Shown here piece after piece: positions 41,518 through 52,117 of a DNA stretch of 64,000 nucleotides (positions are counted from its first letter, which is position 1; the number at the start of each line of letters is the position of its first letter). A model generated the notes under the pieces. The model saw only the letters and a program-made list of their open reading frames with translations. It did no database searches and was not told where the DNA came from. Source of the DNA: Hydrogenophaga taeniospiralis (lineage in GTDB: Bacteria > Pseudomonadota > Gammaproteobacteria > Burkholderiales > Burkholderiaceae_C); the NCBI RefSeq assembly GCF_020510445.1, contig NZ_JAHBAG010000001.1, positions 3,138,501 to 3,202,500 on the forward strand, in the 5' to 3' direction. Made by a program: the position numbers and the translations under genes.

Positions 41518-42705
41518 ATGACTTCATCCAGACAAACCGTCACCATTCTCGGCTCCACCGGGTCGATCGGCGTGAACACGCTTGACGTGATTTCCCGCCA
41601 TCCTGACCGCTACGAGGTCTTCGCCCTGACGGCGTCCACCCAGGTTGAGGCCCTGCTGGCCCAGTGCCAGGCGTTTTCGCCGCGCTATGCGGTCATGGCC
41701 AGCGCCGACCATGCGCGGCAACTGTCCGCACGGGTGAAAGAGCTGGGCCTGCGGGTCCAGGTTCTGGCGGGGGCCCAGGCCTTGTGCGAGGTCAGTGCGG
41801 ACCCTGCGGTACAGGTGGTGATGGCCGCCATCGTGGGTGCCGCCGGGTTGGCGCCGACGCTCGCGGCGGCCCACGCCGGGAAAAAGCTGTTGCTGGCCAA
41901 CAAGGAGGCGTTGGTGGTCGGCGGCGGGCTGTTCATGGACGCGGTGCGCGACGGTGGCGGCACCCTGCTGCCCATCGACAGCGAACACTCGGCCATCTTC
42001 CAGTGCCTGCCGGAAGACGCGCGGCATTGGCCGTCCCGGCTGGACCACATCCTGCTGACCTCGTCGGGTGGGCCGTTCCGGGAAACCCCCCTGTCGGCAC
42101 TGCCTGGCATCACGCCCGATCAGGCCTGCGCGCATCCCAACTTCGTCATGGGGCGCAAGATATCGGTGGATTCGGCCACCATGATGAACAAGGCGCTTGA
42201 AGTCATCGAGGCGCGCTGGCTGTTCGATCTGCCTCCGGAGAAGATCAAGGTGCTGATCCATCCGCAGCAGATCATCCACTCGATGGTGCAGTTCAAAGAC
42301 ACCTCGGTGCTGGCCCAGCTGGGCACCCCGGACATGCGCGTGCCCATTGCCTATGGCCTGTCGTGGCCGGAGCGCATGGAAAGCGGCGCGCAACCGCTGG
42401 ATTTTTCCTCACTGGTTTCGATGACGTTCATGGACCCGCAGCGCGAACGTTATCCGGGCTTGTACCTTTCCTGGGACGCCCTGTTGGCGCCGGAAGGCAC
42501 GACCACCGTGCTCAATGCCGCCAACGAGGTGGCGGTCGCCGCATTCCTCGGACAGCGGCTGCGGTTTGACCAGATTCATGCGGTCAACCATGCAACTTTG
42601 ACGGCTGTGTTGCCCTCCAAGCCGCACAGCCTGGACGAGCTGATGGCCATCGACGCGGAAGCCCGCGCGCAGGCCGAAGCCCAGGTTCATCGGCTCCGGG
42701 CCTGA
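41518..42705 (+). CDS. dxr: 1-deoxy-D-xylulose 5-phosphate reductoisomerase
   Basis: A 395-residue enzyme of the MEP pathway. NADPH-binding TILGSTGSIGVNTLDVI at residues 8-24; ALVVGGGLFMD and LPIDSEHSAIFQCL with the metal-binding residues; HPNFVMGRKISVDSATMMNKALEVIEA, the substrate site, and the C-terminal VLNAANEVAVAAFL. It turns DXP into methylerythritol phosphate, the substrate of IspD. It starts with ATG four bases after cdsA. About 75 bases separate it from rseP with no recognisable element. Confidence 0.97.
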   Translation: MTSSRQTVTILGSTGSIGVNTLDVISRHPDRYEVFALTASTQVEALLAQCQAFSPRYAVMASADHARQLSARVKELGLRVQVLAGAQALCEVSADPAVQVVMAAIVGAAGLAPTLAAAHAGKKLLLANKEALVVGGGLFMDAVRDGGGTLLPIDSEHSAIFQCLPEDARHWPSRLDHILLTSSGGPFRETPLSALPGITPDQACAHPNFVMGRKISVDSATMMNKALEVIEARWLFDLPPEKIKVLIHPQQIIHSMVQFKDTSVLAQLGTPDMRVPIAYGLSWPERMESGAQPLDFSSLVSMTFMDPQRERYPGLYLSWDALLAPEGTTTVLNAANEVAVAAFLGQRLRFDQIHAVNHATLTAVLPSKPHSLDELMAIDAEARAQAEAQVHRLRA

Positions 42706-42780
42706 ACCCAGCCCGGGCCATCGCCCTGGATCGATGGACCCCGGACATCCCTATCCAGGCGGCACAACGGATACCCAGAC

Positions 42781-44145
42781 ATGCTCACACTCGTTGCCTT
42801 TGTGGTGGCCCTTGGACTTCTGATCGCCGTGCACGAATACGGCCACTACCGCGTGGCGGTGGCCTGCGGGGTGAAGGTGCTGCGTTATTCGGTTGGCTTT
42901 GGCAAGCCCCTGCTGCGCTGGCACCGCAAAGGCAGTCCCACCGAATTTGTGCTCTGCGCGCTGCCCCTGGGGGGCTATGTGCGCATGCTTGATGAGCGCG
43001 AGGCGCCGGTGGATGCCGCCGAACGCCATCTGGCCTTCAACACGCAACCCCTGCGATCGCGGGCCGCCATCGTTGCGGCAGGCCCCTTGGCCAATTTGCT
43101 GCTCGCCGTGGCGCTGTACTCCGTGGTGAACTGGACGGGTGTCGAAGAGCCCAAGCCCGTGCTGGGCAGTCCCGTCGCGGGTTCGCTGGCCGCTGGCGCG
43201 GGCTTGTCTGGCGGGGAATGGGTGGCCCGGTCCAGCACAGCCGATGCGGAACCGGCCGATGTGGGTTCGTTTGAAGACCTGCGCTGGCGCCTGACCCAGG
43301 CGGCGCTGTCGGGTGAGGACATGACGCTTTGGGTGGGGCGGGAGGAGGGCGGCAGCACACATGCTGTGACCCTGGCGCTGAGCGAGCTGAATGTGCGCGA
43401 GGCCGATGCCAGCCTGTTTCAGCGCATCGGCATCACGGCACCATGGACAGCGCCGCTGGTGGGCGAGGTGATGCCGGATGGGGCTGCGGCGGCTGCCGGT
43501 TTGCAGGCAGGGGACCGGGTGCAACAGGTGGATGGTCGGCCCGTGGCGGATGGTCAGGCCCTGCGCGCCTTGATCAAGGCCGCGGTCGGCCCCGGCGGGC
43601 AGGCGGTCGAGCAGCGCTGGGTGGTTGAGCGTGCCGGGCGCCTCGTGGAGCTGAGTGTCAAGCCAGCACCCGAGCGGCAAGGTGAGTTGTGGATCGGGCG
43701 CATAGGCGCCTACATTGGCGCAGCCCCACAGATGATGACTGTGCGCCACGGTTTTCTGGACGGCCTGACCCTGGGGGTGGTGCGAACTTGGGAAGTGTCC
43801 TGGCTTACGCTCAAGATGATGGGGCGCATGCTGATCGGCGAAGCCTCGGTCAAGAACCTCAGCGGGCCCCTCACGATCGCCGACTACGCAGGCAAGTCGG
43901 CCAGCATGGGTTTGACCTCCTACCTGTTGTTTCTCGCTCTGATCAGTGTCAGTCTGGGGGTGCTCAACCTGCTGCCACTGCCCGTCTTGGACGGAGGGCA
44001 CCTGATGTATTATCTTTGGGAGGGTGTGACCGGACGCAGCGTTTCCGACGTCTGGATGGAGCGCCTGCAGCGCGGAGGTATCGCGGTACTTCTGGCCCTC
44101 ATGTCCGTCGCCTTGTTCAATGATGTGGCCCGCTTGGCTGGCTGA
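42781..44145 (+). CDS. rseP: Site-2 intramembrane zinc protease RseP
   Basis: A 454-residue inner-membrane protease. HEYGH at residues 18-22 in the first membrane helix supplies two zinc ligands and the catalytic Glu; LDG near residue 403 in LPLPVLDGGHL supplies the third ligand. Between them are two PDZ domains (about 115-190 and 200-290), which gate access. In E. coli RseP cleaves the anti-sigma factor RseA after DegS; here it sits directly before bamA, the usual order. The DUF3619 protein of the ECF operon at 10.5 kb could be a candidate client, but that is speculation. Confidence 0.96.
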   Translation: MLTLVAFVVALGLLIAVHEYGHYRVAVACGVKVLRYSVGFGKPLLRWHRKGSPTEFVLCALPLGGYVRMLDEREAPVDAAERHLAFNTQPLRSRAAIVAAGPLANLLLAVALYSVVNWTGVEEPKPVLGSPVAGSLAAGAGLSGGEWVARSSTADAEPADVGSFEDLRWRLTQAALSGEDMTLWVGREEGGSTHAVTLALSELNVREADASLFQRIGITAPWTAPLVGEVMPDGAAAAAGLQAGDRVQQVDGRPVADGQALRALIKAAVGPGGQAVEQRWVVERAGRLVELSVKPAPERQGELWIGRIGAYIGAAPQMMTVRHGFLDGLTLGVVRTWEVSWLTLKMMGRMLIGEASVKNLSGPLTIADYAGKSASMGLTSYLLFLALISVSLGVLNLLPLPVLDGGHLMYYLWEGVTGRSVSDVWMERLQRGGIAVLLALMSVALFNDVARLAG

Positions 44146-44158
44146 ACGTACTTCTCCC

Positions 44159-46459
44159 ATGAAAAAAATCAAAACCGGTCTGCGTGGCCTGACTCTTTCG
44201 GCCGTGGCAACGGCGCTGCTCGCGGCCTTGCCGGCCTGGGCAGCCGATCCCTTCACGGTGCGGGACATCCGGGTGGAAGGGCTCCAGCGTGTGGAGCCCG
44301 GCACGGTGTTCGCCTCGCTGCCGTTTCGCATCGGGGATCTCTACAACGACGAAAAAGGCTCGACCGCCATCCGTTCGTTGTTTGGCCTGGGCCTGTTCAC
44401 CGATGTGCGTCTGCAGATCAACGGTGATGTGCTGGTGGTGATCGTCGAAGAGCGGCCCACCGTGGCCGACGTGAGCTTCTCGGGCATCAAGGAGTTCGAT
44501 GCCGACGTGTTGAAGAAGTCGTTGCGGGATGTGGGGTTGACCGAGGGTCGACCGTTTGACAAGGCGCTGGCGGACCGCGCCGAGCAGGAGCTCAAGCGCC
44601 AGTACATCAACCGCAGCATGTACGCAGCGCAGGTGGTGACGACGGTCACGCCCATCGAGCGCAACCGTGTCAACCTGAACTTCAGCGTGGTCGAAGGCGA
44701 TGTGGCCAAGATTCGCGAAATCCACATAGTGGGCAACCAGGCGTTTCCCGAATCCACCTTGCGCAACCTGTTTGACCTGGACACGGGTGGCTGGTTGAGC
44801 TGGTACACCAAGTCCGATCGCTATTCGCGTGCCAAGCTCAACGCCGACCTCGAGAGTCTGCGTTCGTACTACCTCACACGCGGCTACCTTGAGTTCCGCA
44901 TCGATTCGACCCAGGTGGCGATCACCCCTGAAAAAGAGGCGATGTCGGTCACGATCAACATCACCGAGGGCAAGCGCTATGTGGTGTCCTCGGTGGCACT
45001 GGAAGGCGAGTACCTGGGCAAGGAAGAAGAGTTCAAGACGCTGGTGGCGATGCGTGCTGGCGAGGCCTACAACGCCGAGGACGTGACCCGCACGGTCAAG
45101 GCCTTCACCGACTACTTTGGCGCCTTTGGGTATGCCTTTGCCCAGGTCGAGGCCACGCCGGAGATCGACCGCGTCAACAACCGGGTCGCGTTTGTGCTGC
45201 GGGCCCAGCCGGCCCGGCGGGTCTATGTGCGTCGCATCAACGTCGAGGGCAACAACCGCACGCGCGATGAAGTCATCCGCCGCGAGTTCCGCCAACTGGA
45301 GTCGGCCTGGTACGACAGCGACCGCATCCGCCTGTCGCGCGACCGGGTGGACCGGCTGGGGTTCTTCACCGAAGTGGGGATTGATACCGAGCAGGTGCCG
45401 GGTTCTCCGGATCAGGTCGATCTGACCGTCTCTGTGGTCGAGAAACCCACCGGCAACCTGTCCATTGGCGCCGGTTATTCCCAGGCGGACAAGCTGTCCT
45501 TCATCGGCAGCATCAAGCAGGAAAACGTGTTTGGCAGCGGCAACTACCTGGGGCTGGACCTCAACACCAGCGAGTTCAACCGGCAGTTCGTGCTGAGCAC
45601 GACCAATCCGTACTTCACGGCCGACGGCATCTCACGCAGCTTCGACCTGTATTACAAGACCACCCGTCCCTACGACGCGCAAGGCGGCGACTATGAAATC
45701 TCCACCCCGGGCGTCGGGGTGCGCTTTGGTGTTCCTTTCACCGAAACCGACACCGTGTTTTTCGGTGTCGGCGCCGAGCGTGTGACCGTGGAGGAGGGTG
45801 CCGAGCTGCCCGAGGCTTACCGGGACCAGGGTGGCACCTACCTGCCCGCCACGATTGGCTGGGCGCGGGATGGCCGTGACAGCGCGTTGGTGCCCAGCAC
45901 CGGGCGGCTCCAGCGTTTCAACACCGAAATGGGGTTGGGCGGCGACAGGCGCTACGTCAAGCTGAGCTACCAGTTCCAGCAGTACATTCCGCTCACCAAA
46001 CAATACACACTGGCGTTCAACACCGAACTCGGTGTCGGCAAGGGTCTGGGGGGCAAGCCTTACCCGGTGCTGCGCAACTTCTATGGTGGTGGTCTGGGCT
46101 CCGTGCGCGGTTTCGAGCAGGGCACATTGGGCCCCACTTCCGCCGTCATCGGTTCGACCACGGGAGAGACGGTCAACATCGGTGGTGCGAAGAACTTCGT
46201 GCTCAACGCCGAGTTCATTGCGCCCTTCCCGGGGGCGGGCAACGACCGCACCCTGCGGTGGTTTGGATTCTTCGATCTGGGCAACGTGTACGGTGAAGAT
46301 CAGAAGGTCACCTTCTCCGATATGCGGGCTTCCGTCGGTGTCGGTGTGAGCTGGATTTCACCCATCGGTCCCCTGCGGTTCGCCTATTCCAACCCGGTTC
46401 GCAAGTTCTCAGGCGATAGAATCCAAAGATTCCAGTTTCAGATCGGAACCTCTTTTTGA
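44159..46459 (+). CDS. bamA: Outer membrane protein assembly factor BamA
   Basis: A 766-residue Omp85 protein. The signal peptide is at residues 1-28 (LTLSAVATALLAALPAWAAD); five POTRA domains cover about 29-420; the 16-strand barrel covers about 425-766, with the conserved VRGF motif in LGSVRGFEQG and a terminal Phe in FQFQIGTSF. BamA is the core of the machinery that folds outer-membrane proteins. The start at 44159 is the ATG that opens directly on the signal peptide. The stop overlaps the ATG of skp by one base (TGATG). Confidence 0.97.
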   Translation: MKKIKTGLRGLTLSAVATALLAALPAWAADPFTVRDIRVEGLQRVEPGTVFASLPFRIGDLYNDEKGSTAIRSLFGLGLFTDVRLQINGDVLVVIVEERPTVADVSFSGIKEFDADVLKKSLRDVGLTEGRPFDKALADRAEQELKRQYINRSMYAAQVVTTVTPIERNRVNLNFSVVEGDVAKIREIHIVGNQAFPESTLRNLFDLDTGGWLSWYTKSDRYSRAKLNADLESLRSYYLTRGYLEFRIDSTQVAITPEKEAMSVTINITEGKRYVVSSVALEGEYLGKEEEFKTLVAMRAGEAYNAEDVTRTVKAFTDYFGAFGYAFAQVEATPEIDRVNNRVAFVLRAQPARRVYVRRINVEGNNRTRDEVIRREFRQLESAWYDSDRIRLSRDRVDRLGFFTEVGIDTEQVPGSPDQVDLTVSVVEKPTGNLSIGAGYSQADKLSFIGSIKQENVFGSGNYLGLDLNTSEFNRQFVLSTTNPYFTADGISRSFDLYYKTTRPYDAQGGDYEISTPGVGVRFGVPFTETDTVFFGVGAERVTVEEGAELPEAYRDQGGTYLPATIGWARDGRDSALVPSTGRLQRFNTEMGLGGDRRYVKLSYQFQQYIPLTKQYTLAFNTELGVGKGLGGKPYPVLRNFYGGGLGSVRGFEQGTLGPTSAVIGSTTGETVNIGGAKNFVLNAEFIAPFPGAGNDRTLRWFGFFDLGNVYGEDQKVTFSDMRASVGVGVSWISPIGPLRFAYSNPVRKFSGDRIQRFQFQIGTSF

Positions 46460-46977
46460 TGACGTCTTCTTTCTTTCGTTTCTTCAGCCGGGCGCTGGTG
46501 GTTGCGGTCGCGGGTCTGGTGGTGTCGACCGCCATGGCGCAGGACTTCCGCATCGGATTCGTGAACACCGAGCGCATCTTTCGCGAGGCCAATCAGGCCA
46601 AGGCCGCGCAGACCAAGCTTGAGCAGGAGTTTTCGCGGCGCGAGAAGGAACTGCAGAATCAGGCCAGCCAGCTCAAGGCGGCCTCCGAGAAGTTCGAGCG
46701 CGAAGCGCCCACGCTGCCCGAAGCCCAGCGTGTGACGCGCCAGCGCCAGCTCGTCAACCAGGATCAGGAGTTCCAGCGCAAGCAGCGCGAATTCCAGGAA
46801 GACCTCAACCTGCGCAAGAACGAAGAGCTGCAGCAGGTGCTGGAACGCGCGAACCGCGTCATCAAGCAGGTGGCCGAGGCGGAGAAATACGACCTGGTCA
46901 TTCAGGAAGCGGTCTACATCAATCCCAAGCACGACATCACCGACAAGGTGCTCAGCGGCTTGAACAGCGCCAAGTAA
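46459..46977 (+). CDS. skp: OmpH/Skp family periplasmic chaperone
   Basis: A 172-residue protein with signal peptide (RALVVAVAGLVVSTAMAQD, cut near residue 27), a short N-terminal strand (FRIGFVNTERIFREANQAK) and a long charged coiled coil (LEQEFSRREKELQNQASQLK to QQVLERANRVIKQVAEAEKY), ending DLVIQEAVYINPKHDITDKVL. Skp holds unfolded outer-membrane proteins for BamA. The ATG at 46459 shares its A with the bamA stop, giving tight translational coupling. lpxD follows 15 bases after its stop. Confidence 0.95.
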   Translation: MTSSFFRFFSRALVVAVAGLVVSTAMAQDFRIGFVNTERIFREANQAKAAQTKLEQEFSRREKELQNQASQLKAASEKFEREAPTLPEAQRVTRQRQLVNQDQEFQRKQREFQEDLNLRKNEELQQVLERANRVIKQVAEAEKYDLVIQEAVYINPKHDITDKVLSGLNSAK

Positions 46978-46992
46978 GCGCAGGGCCCGGGC

Positions 46993-48045
46993 GTGTCGCG
47001 GCCACTGGGCTCCATTGTTGCCGCCTTGGGCGGCACGCTTGTCGGCTCACCCGACACCATGATTACCCGCCTGGCTCCGCTGGCCAGTGCGGCACCGGAC
47101 GAGCTGGCTTTTGTGGCGCAAGCCCGCTATGCCCATCAGATCCGGACCACCCAGGCGGGTGCGCTGGTTGTCACGCCCGCCTTGCAGGACGCAGCTGCTG
47201 AGCGCGGCGCCTGCATCGTCACCGACGACCCTTACCTGTACTTCGCGCGGCTCACCCAATGGTGGCGCTCCGAGCATGAGCCTCTGCCCGAGCCCGCCAT
47301 CGATCCGTTGTCGAGCATCCACCCCCTGGCCGTGATTGAACCGGATGTGGACATCGCCGCCTTCGCGGTCATTGGTGCAGGTGCCCGGGTCGCGCGTGGC
47401 GCGCGCATCGGTGCGCATGTGGTGTTGGGGCGCGACGCCGTGGTGGGGCCCGATACCACGCTGCATGCGCGCGTGACCGTGGGTGAGCGCTGCGTGATCG
47501 GTGCGCGCTGCACCGTGCACCCGGGGGTGGTGATCGGTGCCGACGGTTTCGGCTTTGCCCCGCACCAGGGGCAGTGGGTCAAGATCGAGCAATTGGGTGC
47601 GGTGCGCATTGGCAACGATGTCGAGATCGGAGCCAACACCTGCATCGACCGGGGTGCGCTTGACGACACCGTGATCGAAGACGGGGTCAAGCTCGACAAC
47701 CTGATCCAGATTGGCCACAACGTGCACATCGGCGCCCACACCGCCATGGCCGGGTGTGTGGGGGTGGCCGGCAGCGCCACCATTGGTGCCCATTGCACCG
47801 TGGGTGGTGGTGCGGTGGTGCTGGGGCATCTGAGCCTGGCCGACGGGGTGAACATATCGGCCGCGACGGTGGTGACGCGTTCCATCCGCGAGCCAGGCCA
47901 CTACACCGGTGTGTTCCCCATCGACGACAATGCGAGCTGGGAAAAGAATGCCGCTTCTCTCAAACAGCTCAACCGCCTGCGCGAACGGCTCAAAGCCGTC
48001 GAGCAGGCCATCGCACAAGCATCGAACAACACACCCAAACCATGA
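46993..48045 (+). CDS. lpxD: UDP-3-O-acylglucosamine N-acyltransferase LpxD
   Basis: A 350-residue enzyme starting with GTG at 46993. The N-terminal UDP-binding domain spans about 1-100 ([17 protein letters not shown]); the left-handed beta helix of hexapeptide repeats runs from about 100 to 300 ([20 protein letters not shown] and others), with catalytic-His region [17 protein letters not shown]; the C-terminal helix follows. It adds the second acyl chain to the lipid A precursor. The stop overlaps the fabZ start (ATGA at 48042-48045). Confidence 0.96.
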   Translation: MSRPLGSIVAALGGTLVGSPDTMITRLAPLASAAPDELAFVAQARYAHQIRTTQAGALVVTPALQDAAAERGACIVTDDPYLYFARLTQWWRSEHEPLPEPAIDPLSSIHPLAVIEPDVDIAAFAVIGAGARVARGARIGAHVVLGRDAVVGPDTTLHARVTVGERCVIGARCTVHPGVVIGADGFGFAPHQGQWVKIEQLGAVRIGNDVEIGANTCIDRGALDDTVIEDGVKLDNLIQIGHNVHIGAHTAMAGCVGVAGSATIGAHCTVGGGAVVLGHLSLADGVNISAATVVTRSIREPGHYTGVFPIDDNASWEKNAASLKQLNRLRERLKAVEQAIAQASNNTPKP

Positions 48046-48482
48046 TGGACATTCACCAGATTCTCAAGCAACTGCCCCACCGTTACCCGTTCCTGCTGGT
48101 GGACCGCGTGCTTGAACTCGACAAGGGAAAGAGCATCAAGGCGCTGAAGAACGTCACCATCAACGAACCCTTCTTCGTCGGCCATTTTCCCCACCGCCCG
48201 GTCATGCCGGGCGTGTTGATGCTGGAGGCCATGGCGCAAGCGGCGGCTCTGCTGGCTTTCGATACCGTGGGTGTGACACCCGATGACAAGACGGTGTATT
48301 ACTTCGCCGGCATCGATGGCGCCCGCTTCAAGCGCCCGGTTGAACCCGGTGACCAACTGGTGATGGACGTGACGCTGGAGCGAATGAAGGCCGGCATCTT
48401 CAAATTCAAGGCCGTCACCCGGGTCGGCACCGAGATCGCCTGCGAGGCCGAGCTGATGTGCACCATGCGCACCATCGCCTGA
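48042..48482 (+). CDS. fabZ: 3-hydroxyacyl-ACP dehydratase FabZ
   Basis: A 146-residue hot-dog-fold dehydratase: [44 protein letters not shown] with the catalytic His-Glu arrangement, and [21 protein letters not shown]. It removes water from 3-hydroxyacyl-ACP in fatty-acid elongation and competes with LpxA/LpxD for the same hydroxyacyl-ACP, which explains its place in the lpx cluster. The ATG at 48042 lies in the lpxD stop. A second ATG follows directly at 48045. Confidence 0.97.
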   Translation: MMDIHQILKQLPHRYPFLLVDRVLELDKGKSIKALKNVTINEPFFVGHFPHRPVMPGVLMLEAMAQAAALLAFDTVGVTPDDKTVYYFAGIDGARFKRPVEPGDQLVMDVTLERMKAGIFKFKAVTRVGTEIACEAELMCTMRTIA

Positions 48483-48500
48483 TTCGGCAGGAGGCGTCTC

Positions 48501-49295
48501 GTGTCCCATATCCATCCCACCGCCCTGGTGGACCCCGCCGCCGAGCTGGATGCGTCGGTCACCGTCGGCCCGTACACGGTGATTGGTCCGCACGTGAAAG
48601 TAGGCCCGGGCACCACGATCGGCGCGCACTGCGTGATCGAGGGTCACACCACCATCGGGCGCGACAACCGCATCTTCCAGTTCAACTCGCTGGGCGCGAT
48701 CCCGCAGGACAAGAAGTACGCGGGTGAACCCTGCGAACTGGTCATCGGGGACCGCAACACCATCCGCGAGTTCTGCACCTTCAACATCGGCTCGCCCACA
48801 GGCGGGGCAGTGACCCGTATCGGCAACGACAACTGGATCATGGCCTACGTGCACCTGGCGCACGATTGCCTGGTGGGCGACCACACCATCTTCGCCAACA
48901 ACTCGCAGCTCGCAGGCCATGTGGTGGTGGACGACTGGGTGATCCTCGGTGGGTTCACCGTGGTGCACCAGTTCGTGCGCATCGGCGCGCATGCCATGAC
49001 GGCCATGTGCTCGCTGTTGTTCGCCGATCTGCCGCCGTTCGTGATGTGCCAGGGGCAACCCGCCGCCGCGCGCTCGATGAACTTCGAAGGCCTGCGCCGC
49101 CGGGGGTTTTCACCCGAGCGCATCGCGGCCGTGAAGGCCATGCACAAGGCGCTGTACCGGGACGACTTGAGGCTTGAGCAGTCCATGGAACGCATCGGTG
49201 GCCTGACGGACAAGACCCCCGAGGCCGCGCCCGACGTGGCGATGATGCTGGATTTCCTGCGGCAGGCATCGCCCCAGCGCGGCATCGTTCGCTGA
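48501..49295 (+). CDS. lpxA: UDP-N-acetylglucosamine O-acyltransferase LpxA
   Basis: A 264-residue enzyme with a GTG start and AGGAGG ten bases ahead. Hexapeptide repeats form the beta helix over residues 1-190 ([35 protein letters not shown]); the catalytic His lies in [15 protein letters not shown]; the C-terminal helical bundle begins at about [17 protein letters not shown]. It adds the first 3-hydroxyacyl chain to UDP-GlcNAc, the first step of lipid A. lpxB follows 31 bases downstream. Confidence 0.97.
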   Translation: MSHIHPTALVDPAAELDASVTVGPYTVIGPHVKVGPGTTIGAHCVIEGHTTIGRDNRIFQFNSLGAIPQDKKYAGEPCELVIGDRNTIREFCTFNIGSPTGGAVTRIGNDNWIMAYVHLAHDCLVGDHTIFANNSQLAGHVVVDDWVILGGFTVVHQFVRIGAHAMTAMCSLLFADLPPFVMCQGQPAAARSMNFEGLRRRGFSPERIAAVKAMHKALYRDDLRLEQSMERIGGLTDKTPEAAPDVAMMLDFLRQASPQRGIVR

Positions 49296-49326
49296 TGTGT
49301 CGCGCGCTGCGCGATGGAGCACTGAA

Positions 49327-50469
49327 ATGACGCCTTCCAAGCGCTTTGCCCTGGTGGCGGGCGAGACGTCTGGCGATCTTCTGGCGGGTCTGCTGCTGGG
49401 TGGTGTCCGGCAGCGCTGGCCCGACCTGACGTCCTTCGGCATCGGCGGCCCCCGGATGGCCGAGCACGGCTTCGAGGCCTGGTGGCCGAGCGAGAAGCTG
49501 GCGGTGCGTGGCTATATCGAGGTGTTGCCGAAGATTCGGGAAATCCTGTCCATCCGCAAACAGTTGCGGGATCGACTGCTGTCCGGCGAGCGCCCGGACC
49601 TGTTCATCGGCGTCGATGCGCCCGATTTCAACTTCGACTTGGAGGTGGCGCTGAAGGCTGGCGGGATCAGGACCGTGCATTTCGTCTGCCCGTCGTTCTG
49701 GGCCTGGCGCCCGAAGAAGGTCCTGAAGCTGCGCCGGAGCGCTGACCACGTGCTGTGCCTGTTCCCGTTCGAGCCCGCCTTGCTCGCGCAGCACGGCATC
49801 GACTCCACCTACGTCGGCCACCCCTTGGCCCAGGTGATTCCACTGGAGCCGGACCGCCGGGCGGCGCGCAAACGCTTGGGCCTGTGCGACGACGATACGG
49901 TAGTGGCGATCCTGCCGGGCAGTCGGCAGTCGGAGGTGCAGTACATTGCGCGCCGCTTCTTTGACGCAGCCGTGCTCATGCAGCGCCAGCGGCCCGGGCT
50001 GCGTTTCGTTGTGCCGGCCCTGCCGGCGCTGCGGCCGCGCATCGACGGACTGGTACGCGCCAGCGGGCTGCAGGGCATGACGGTGCTGGACGGTCGTTCG
50101 CACGATGCGCTGGCGGCGTGCGACGCGACCTTGATCGCCAGCGGCACGGCCACGCTGGAGGCCGCGTTGTTCAAGCGGCCCATGGTGATCGCGTACAACA
50201 TGAACTGGCTGTCGTGGCAGATCATGCAGCGCAAGCAATTGCAGCCCTGGGTGGGTCTGCCCAACATCTTGTGTGGCGAGTTTGTCGTGCCCGAACTGCT
50301 GCAGGATGCCGCCACGCCCCAGGCCCTGGCGCGCGGTGTGCTGGACTGGCTCGACGCGCCTGAGAGAATCACCACCTTGCAGCAGCGTTTCACCACGCTG
50401 CACCACACCCTGAAGCGCGACACCGCCCAACTCGCCACCGATGCGATCGAAAAAGTTCTTCAAAGCTGA
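49327..50469 (+). CDS. lpxB: Lipid-A-disaccharide synthase LpxB
   Basis: A 380-residue GT19 glycosyltransferase: [17 protein letters not shown] at the N-terminus, [47 protein letters not shown] and [21 protein letters not shown], which is the UDP-sugar-binding region. It joins lipid X to UDP-diacylglucosamine to give the disaccharide. The start at 49327 ([13 protein letters not shown]) opens directly on the conserved region. The last 29 bases overlap rnhB in another frame. Confidence 0.97.
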   Translation: MTPSKRFALVAGETSGDLLAGLLLGGVRQRWPDLTSFGIGGPRMAEHGFEAWWPSEKLAVRGYIEVLPKIREILSIRKQLRDRLLSGERPDLFIGVDAPDFNFDLEVALKAGGIRTVHFVCPSFWAWRPKKVLKLRRSADHVLCLFPFEPALLAQHGIDSTYVGHPLAQVIPLEPDRRAARKRLGLCDDDTVVAILPGSRQSEVQYIARRFFDAAVLMQRQRPGLRFVVPALPALRPRIDGLVRASGLQGMTVLDGRSHDALAACDATLIASGTATLEAALFKRPMVIAYNMNWLSWQIMQRKQLQPWVGLPNILCGEFVVPELLQDAATPQALARGVLDWLDAPERITTLQQRFTTLHHTLKRDTAQLATDAIEKVLQS

Positions 50470-51103
50470 GCAGGCCGCGCTGGTCTGGGATGTGCCTGGT
50501 CTGGTCGCGGGGGTGGACGAGGCCGGTCGCGGACCGTTGGCCGGGCCGGTGGTGGCCGCGGCCGTGATTCTGGACGACCTCAAACCGATCAAGGGGCTGG
50601 CCGATTCCAAACAGCTCACGGCCAAACGGCGCGAAAAGCTGTACGACGAAATTCGCGCCAAGGCCTTGTGTTGCAGCATCGCACATGCGACGGTGGAGGA
50701 GATCGATCGCCTCAACATCCTGCAGGCCACGATGCTGGCCATGCAGCGCGCGGTGCAGGGGCTGCGGCTCAAACCGACCAAGGTGCTGGTGGACGGCAAC
50801 CGCCTGCCGGCGCTGGACGTGCTGGCCGAGGCCATCGTCTCGGGCGATGCGCTCGTGTCGGCTATCTCGGCGGCCTCCATTCTGGCCAAGGTTTCGCGCG
50901 ATCGCATGCTGCTGGAGCTGCATGCCCTGCACCCCGAGTTTGGCTTTGACCGACACAAGGGCTATGGCACCGCGCAACACCTGCAGGCGTTGCAGATGCA
51001 TGGGGCACTGGCGGCCCATCGCCGCTCGTTCGCGCCGGTGGCACGTGCGCTGGACGCCGCCGCCATCGTCGAGGCGTCTCGCGTTGCGGCGAAAACCCCA
51101 TGA
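50441..51103 (+). CDS. rnhB: Ribonuclease HII
   Basis: A 220-residue RNase [24 protein letters not shown] with the Asp-Glu catalytic pair, [27 protein letters not shown] and [20 protein letters not shown] with further metal ligands, and [13 protein letters not shown]. It removes RNA from RNA-DNA hybrids and single ribonucleotides from DNA. It starts 29 bases inside lpxB; no shorter start keeps the N-terminal strand. The next gene starts in its stop codon region (four-base overlap at 51100-51103). Confidence 0.96.
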   Translation: MRSKKFFKAEQAALVWDVPGLVAGVDEAGRGPLAGPVVAAAVILDDLKPIKGLADSKQLTAKRREKLYDEIRAKALCCSIAHATVEEIDRLNILQATMLAMQRAVQGLRLKPTKVLVDGNRLPALDVLAEAIVSGDALVSAISAASILAKVSRDRMLLELHALHPEFGFDRHKGYGTAQHLQALQMHGALAAHRRSFAPVARALDAAAIVEASRVAAKTP

Positions 51104-51867
51104 ACACACCGCTTTCCGTCACCTCGCGCGACAACCCGCTGCTCAAGCGGCTGCGGCTGTTGGCGCAGGACAGCACGGCCTATCGAAAGCAGGGCCAGGT
51201 CTGGCTCGAGGGCGACCACCTGTGCCGGGCGCTGCTGGCGCGTGGGCACCGGCCGGCCACGGCGGTGTTCACTGAAAACTTCTGGCCCCAGGCACCGCAC
51301 GACCTGCGCGACGCCGCCGACCACATCGTCACCGTGCCCGATGGGCTGATGGCAGGCATCAGCGGGCTTGAGTCCCCCTCTGGCGTGGGGTTTGTCTGGA
51401 ATTTGCCCGAGACGGGTGGGCTGCGGGCGGACGGCGCCACCGTGGTGCTCGACCGCCTGCAGGATGCCGGCAACGTCGGCTCCATCCTGCGCAGCGCAGC
51501 AGCCATGGGGTTTGCTCAGGTGCTGGCGCTCAAAGGAACGGCGGCCTTGTGGTCACCCAAGGTGCTGCGTGCCGGCATGGGCGCGCACTTTGGGTTGCAT
51601 CTGGTTGAAGGGCTGTCGGTGGACGACCTGGGCGCGTTGTCGGTGCCGCTGCTCGTCACCAGTTCCCACGAAGGCGATTTTCTGCACCAGGCCCGTCTGC
51701 CTTGGCCCTGTGCCTGGGTGTTGGGCCACGAAGGGCAGGGCGTGAATGCCGCATTGCAGGCCATGGCCTCGCAGTCGGTGCGCATCGCGCAGCCGGGCGG
51801 TGAAGAGTCGCTCAACGTGGCCGCCGCTGCCGCCATCTGCCTGCACGCCAGCGCGACCGGTCGCTGA
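51100..51867 (+). CDS. TrmH/SpoU-family RNA 2'-O-methyltransferase
   Basis: A 255-residue SPOUT methyltransferase. The N-terminal substrate-binding domain (about 1-90) has [17 protein letters not shown] and [19 protein letters not shown]; the knot domain has motif 1 [21 protein letters not shown], motif 2 [11 protein letters not shown] and motif 3 [20 protein letters not shown]. It uses S-adenosylmethionine to methylate a ribose in rRNA or tRNA; the exact site (RlmB-like or another) is not clear. It overlaps rnhB by four bases (ATGA). It is the last gene of the series that begins at rpsB. Confidence 0.93.
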   Translation: MNTPLSVTSRDNPLLKRLRLLAQDSTAYRKQGQVWLEGDHLCRALLARGHRPATAVFTENFWPQAPHDLRDAADHIVTVPDGLMAGISGLESPSGVGFVWNLPETGGLRADGATVVLDRLQDAGNVGSILRSAAAMGFAQVLALKGTAALWSPKVLRAGMGAHFGLHLVEGLSVDDLGALSVPLLVTSSHEGDFLHQARLPWPCAWVLGHEGQGVNAALQAMASQSVRIAQPGGEESLNVAAAAAICLHASATGR

Positions 51868-51876
51868 GGGTTTTTT
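51853..51876 (+). terminator. Possible terminator at the end of the rpsB-trmH series
   Basis: The palindrome GCGACCGGTCGC (51853-51864) directly precedes the TGA of the methyltransferase gene, and TTTTTT follows at 51871-51876. The stem must form with a small loop, so strength is uncertain. Confidence 0.4.
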
Positions 51877-51934
51877 GCACCCGTTCCCGGGGCTGGGGCA
51901 GCTGAAACCGGCCGGCGGGAACAGGCCCTCAGGC

Positions 51935-51940
51935 TATAAT
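51935..51940 (+). promoter_or_regulatory. Probable -10 box of carA with a 170-base leader
   Basis: A perfect TATAAT at 51935-51940. No good -35 lies 16-18 bases upstream. The start point would be near 51947, leaving about 170 bases before the carA GTG. This leader has no open frame with a ribosome binding site that I can defend and no strong hairpin, but its length suggests some regulation by pyrimidines or arginine. Confidence 0.55.
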
Positions 51941-52117
51941 TCCGGGGTTTACCCGCAATCGGCGCAACCCCTGCGTCCGCCCCGGCTTCCTGCCCAGGTT
52001 TACCGCCTCCACTCACCACGTTTTGGTCGCCCGAGACGCCGTGAAAAGCTGCGGATCCTCCCTGGTTGTGCCCCATGGCGGGCGCGGATGCACCCACAAA
52101 ATCATCTGGAGAAAACC

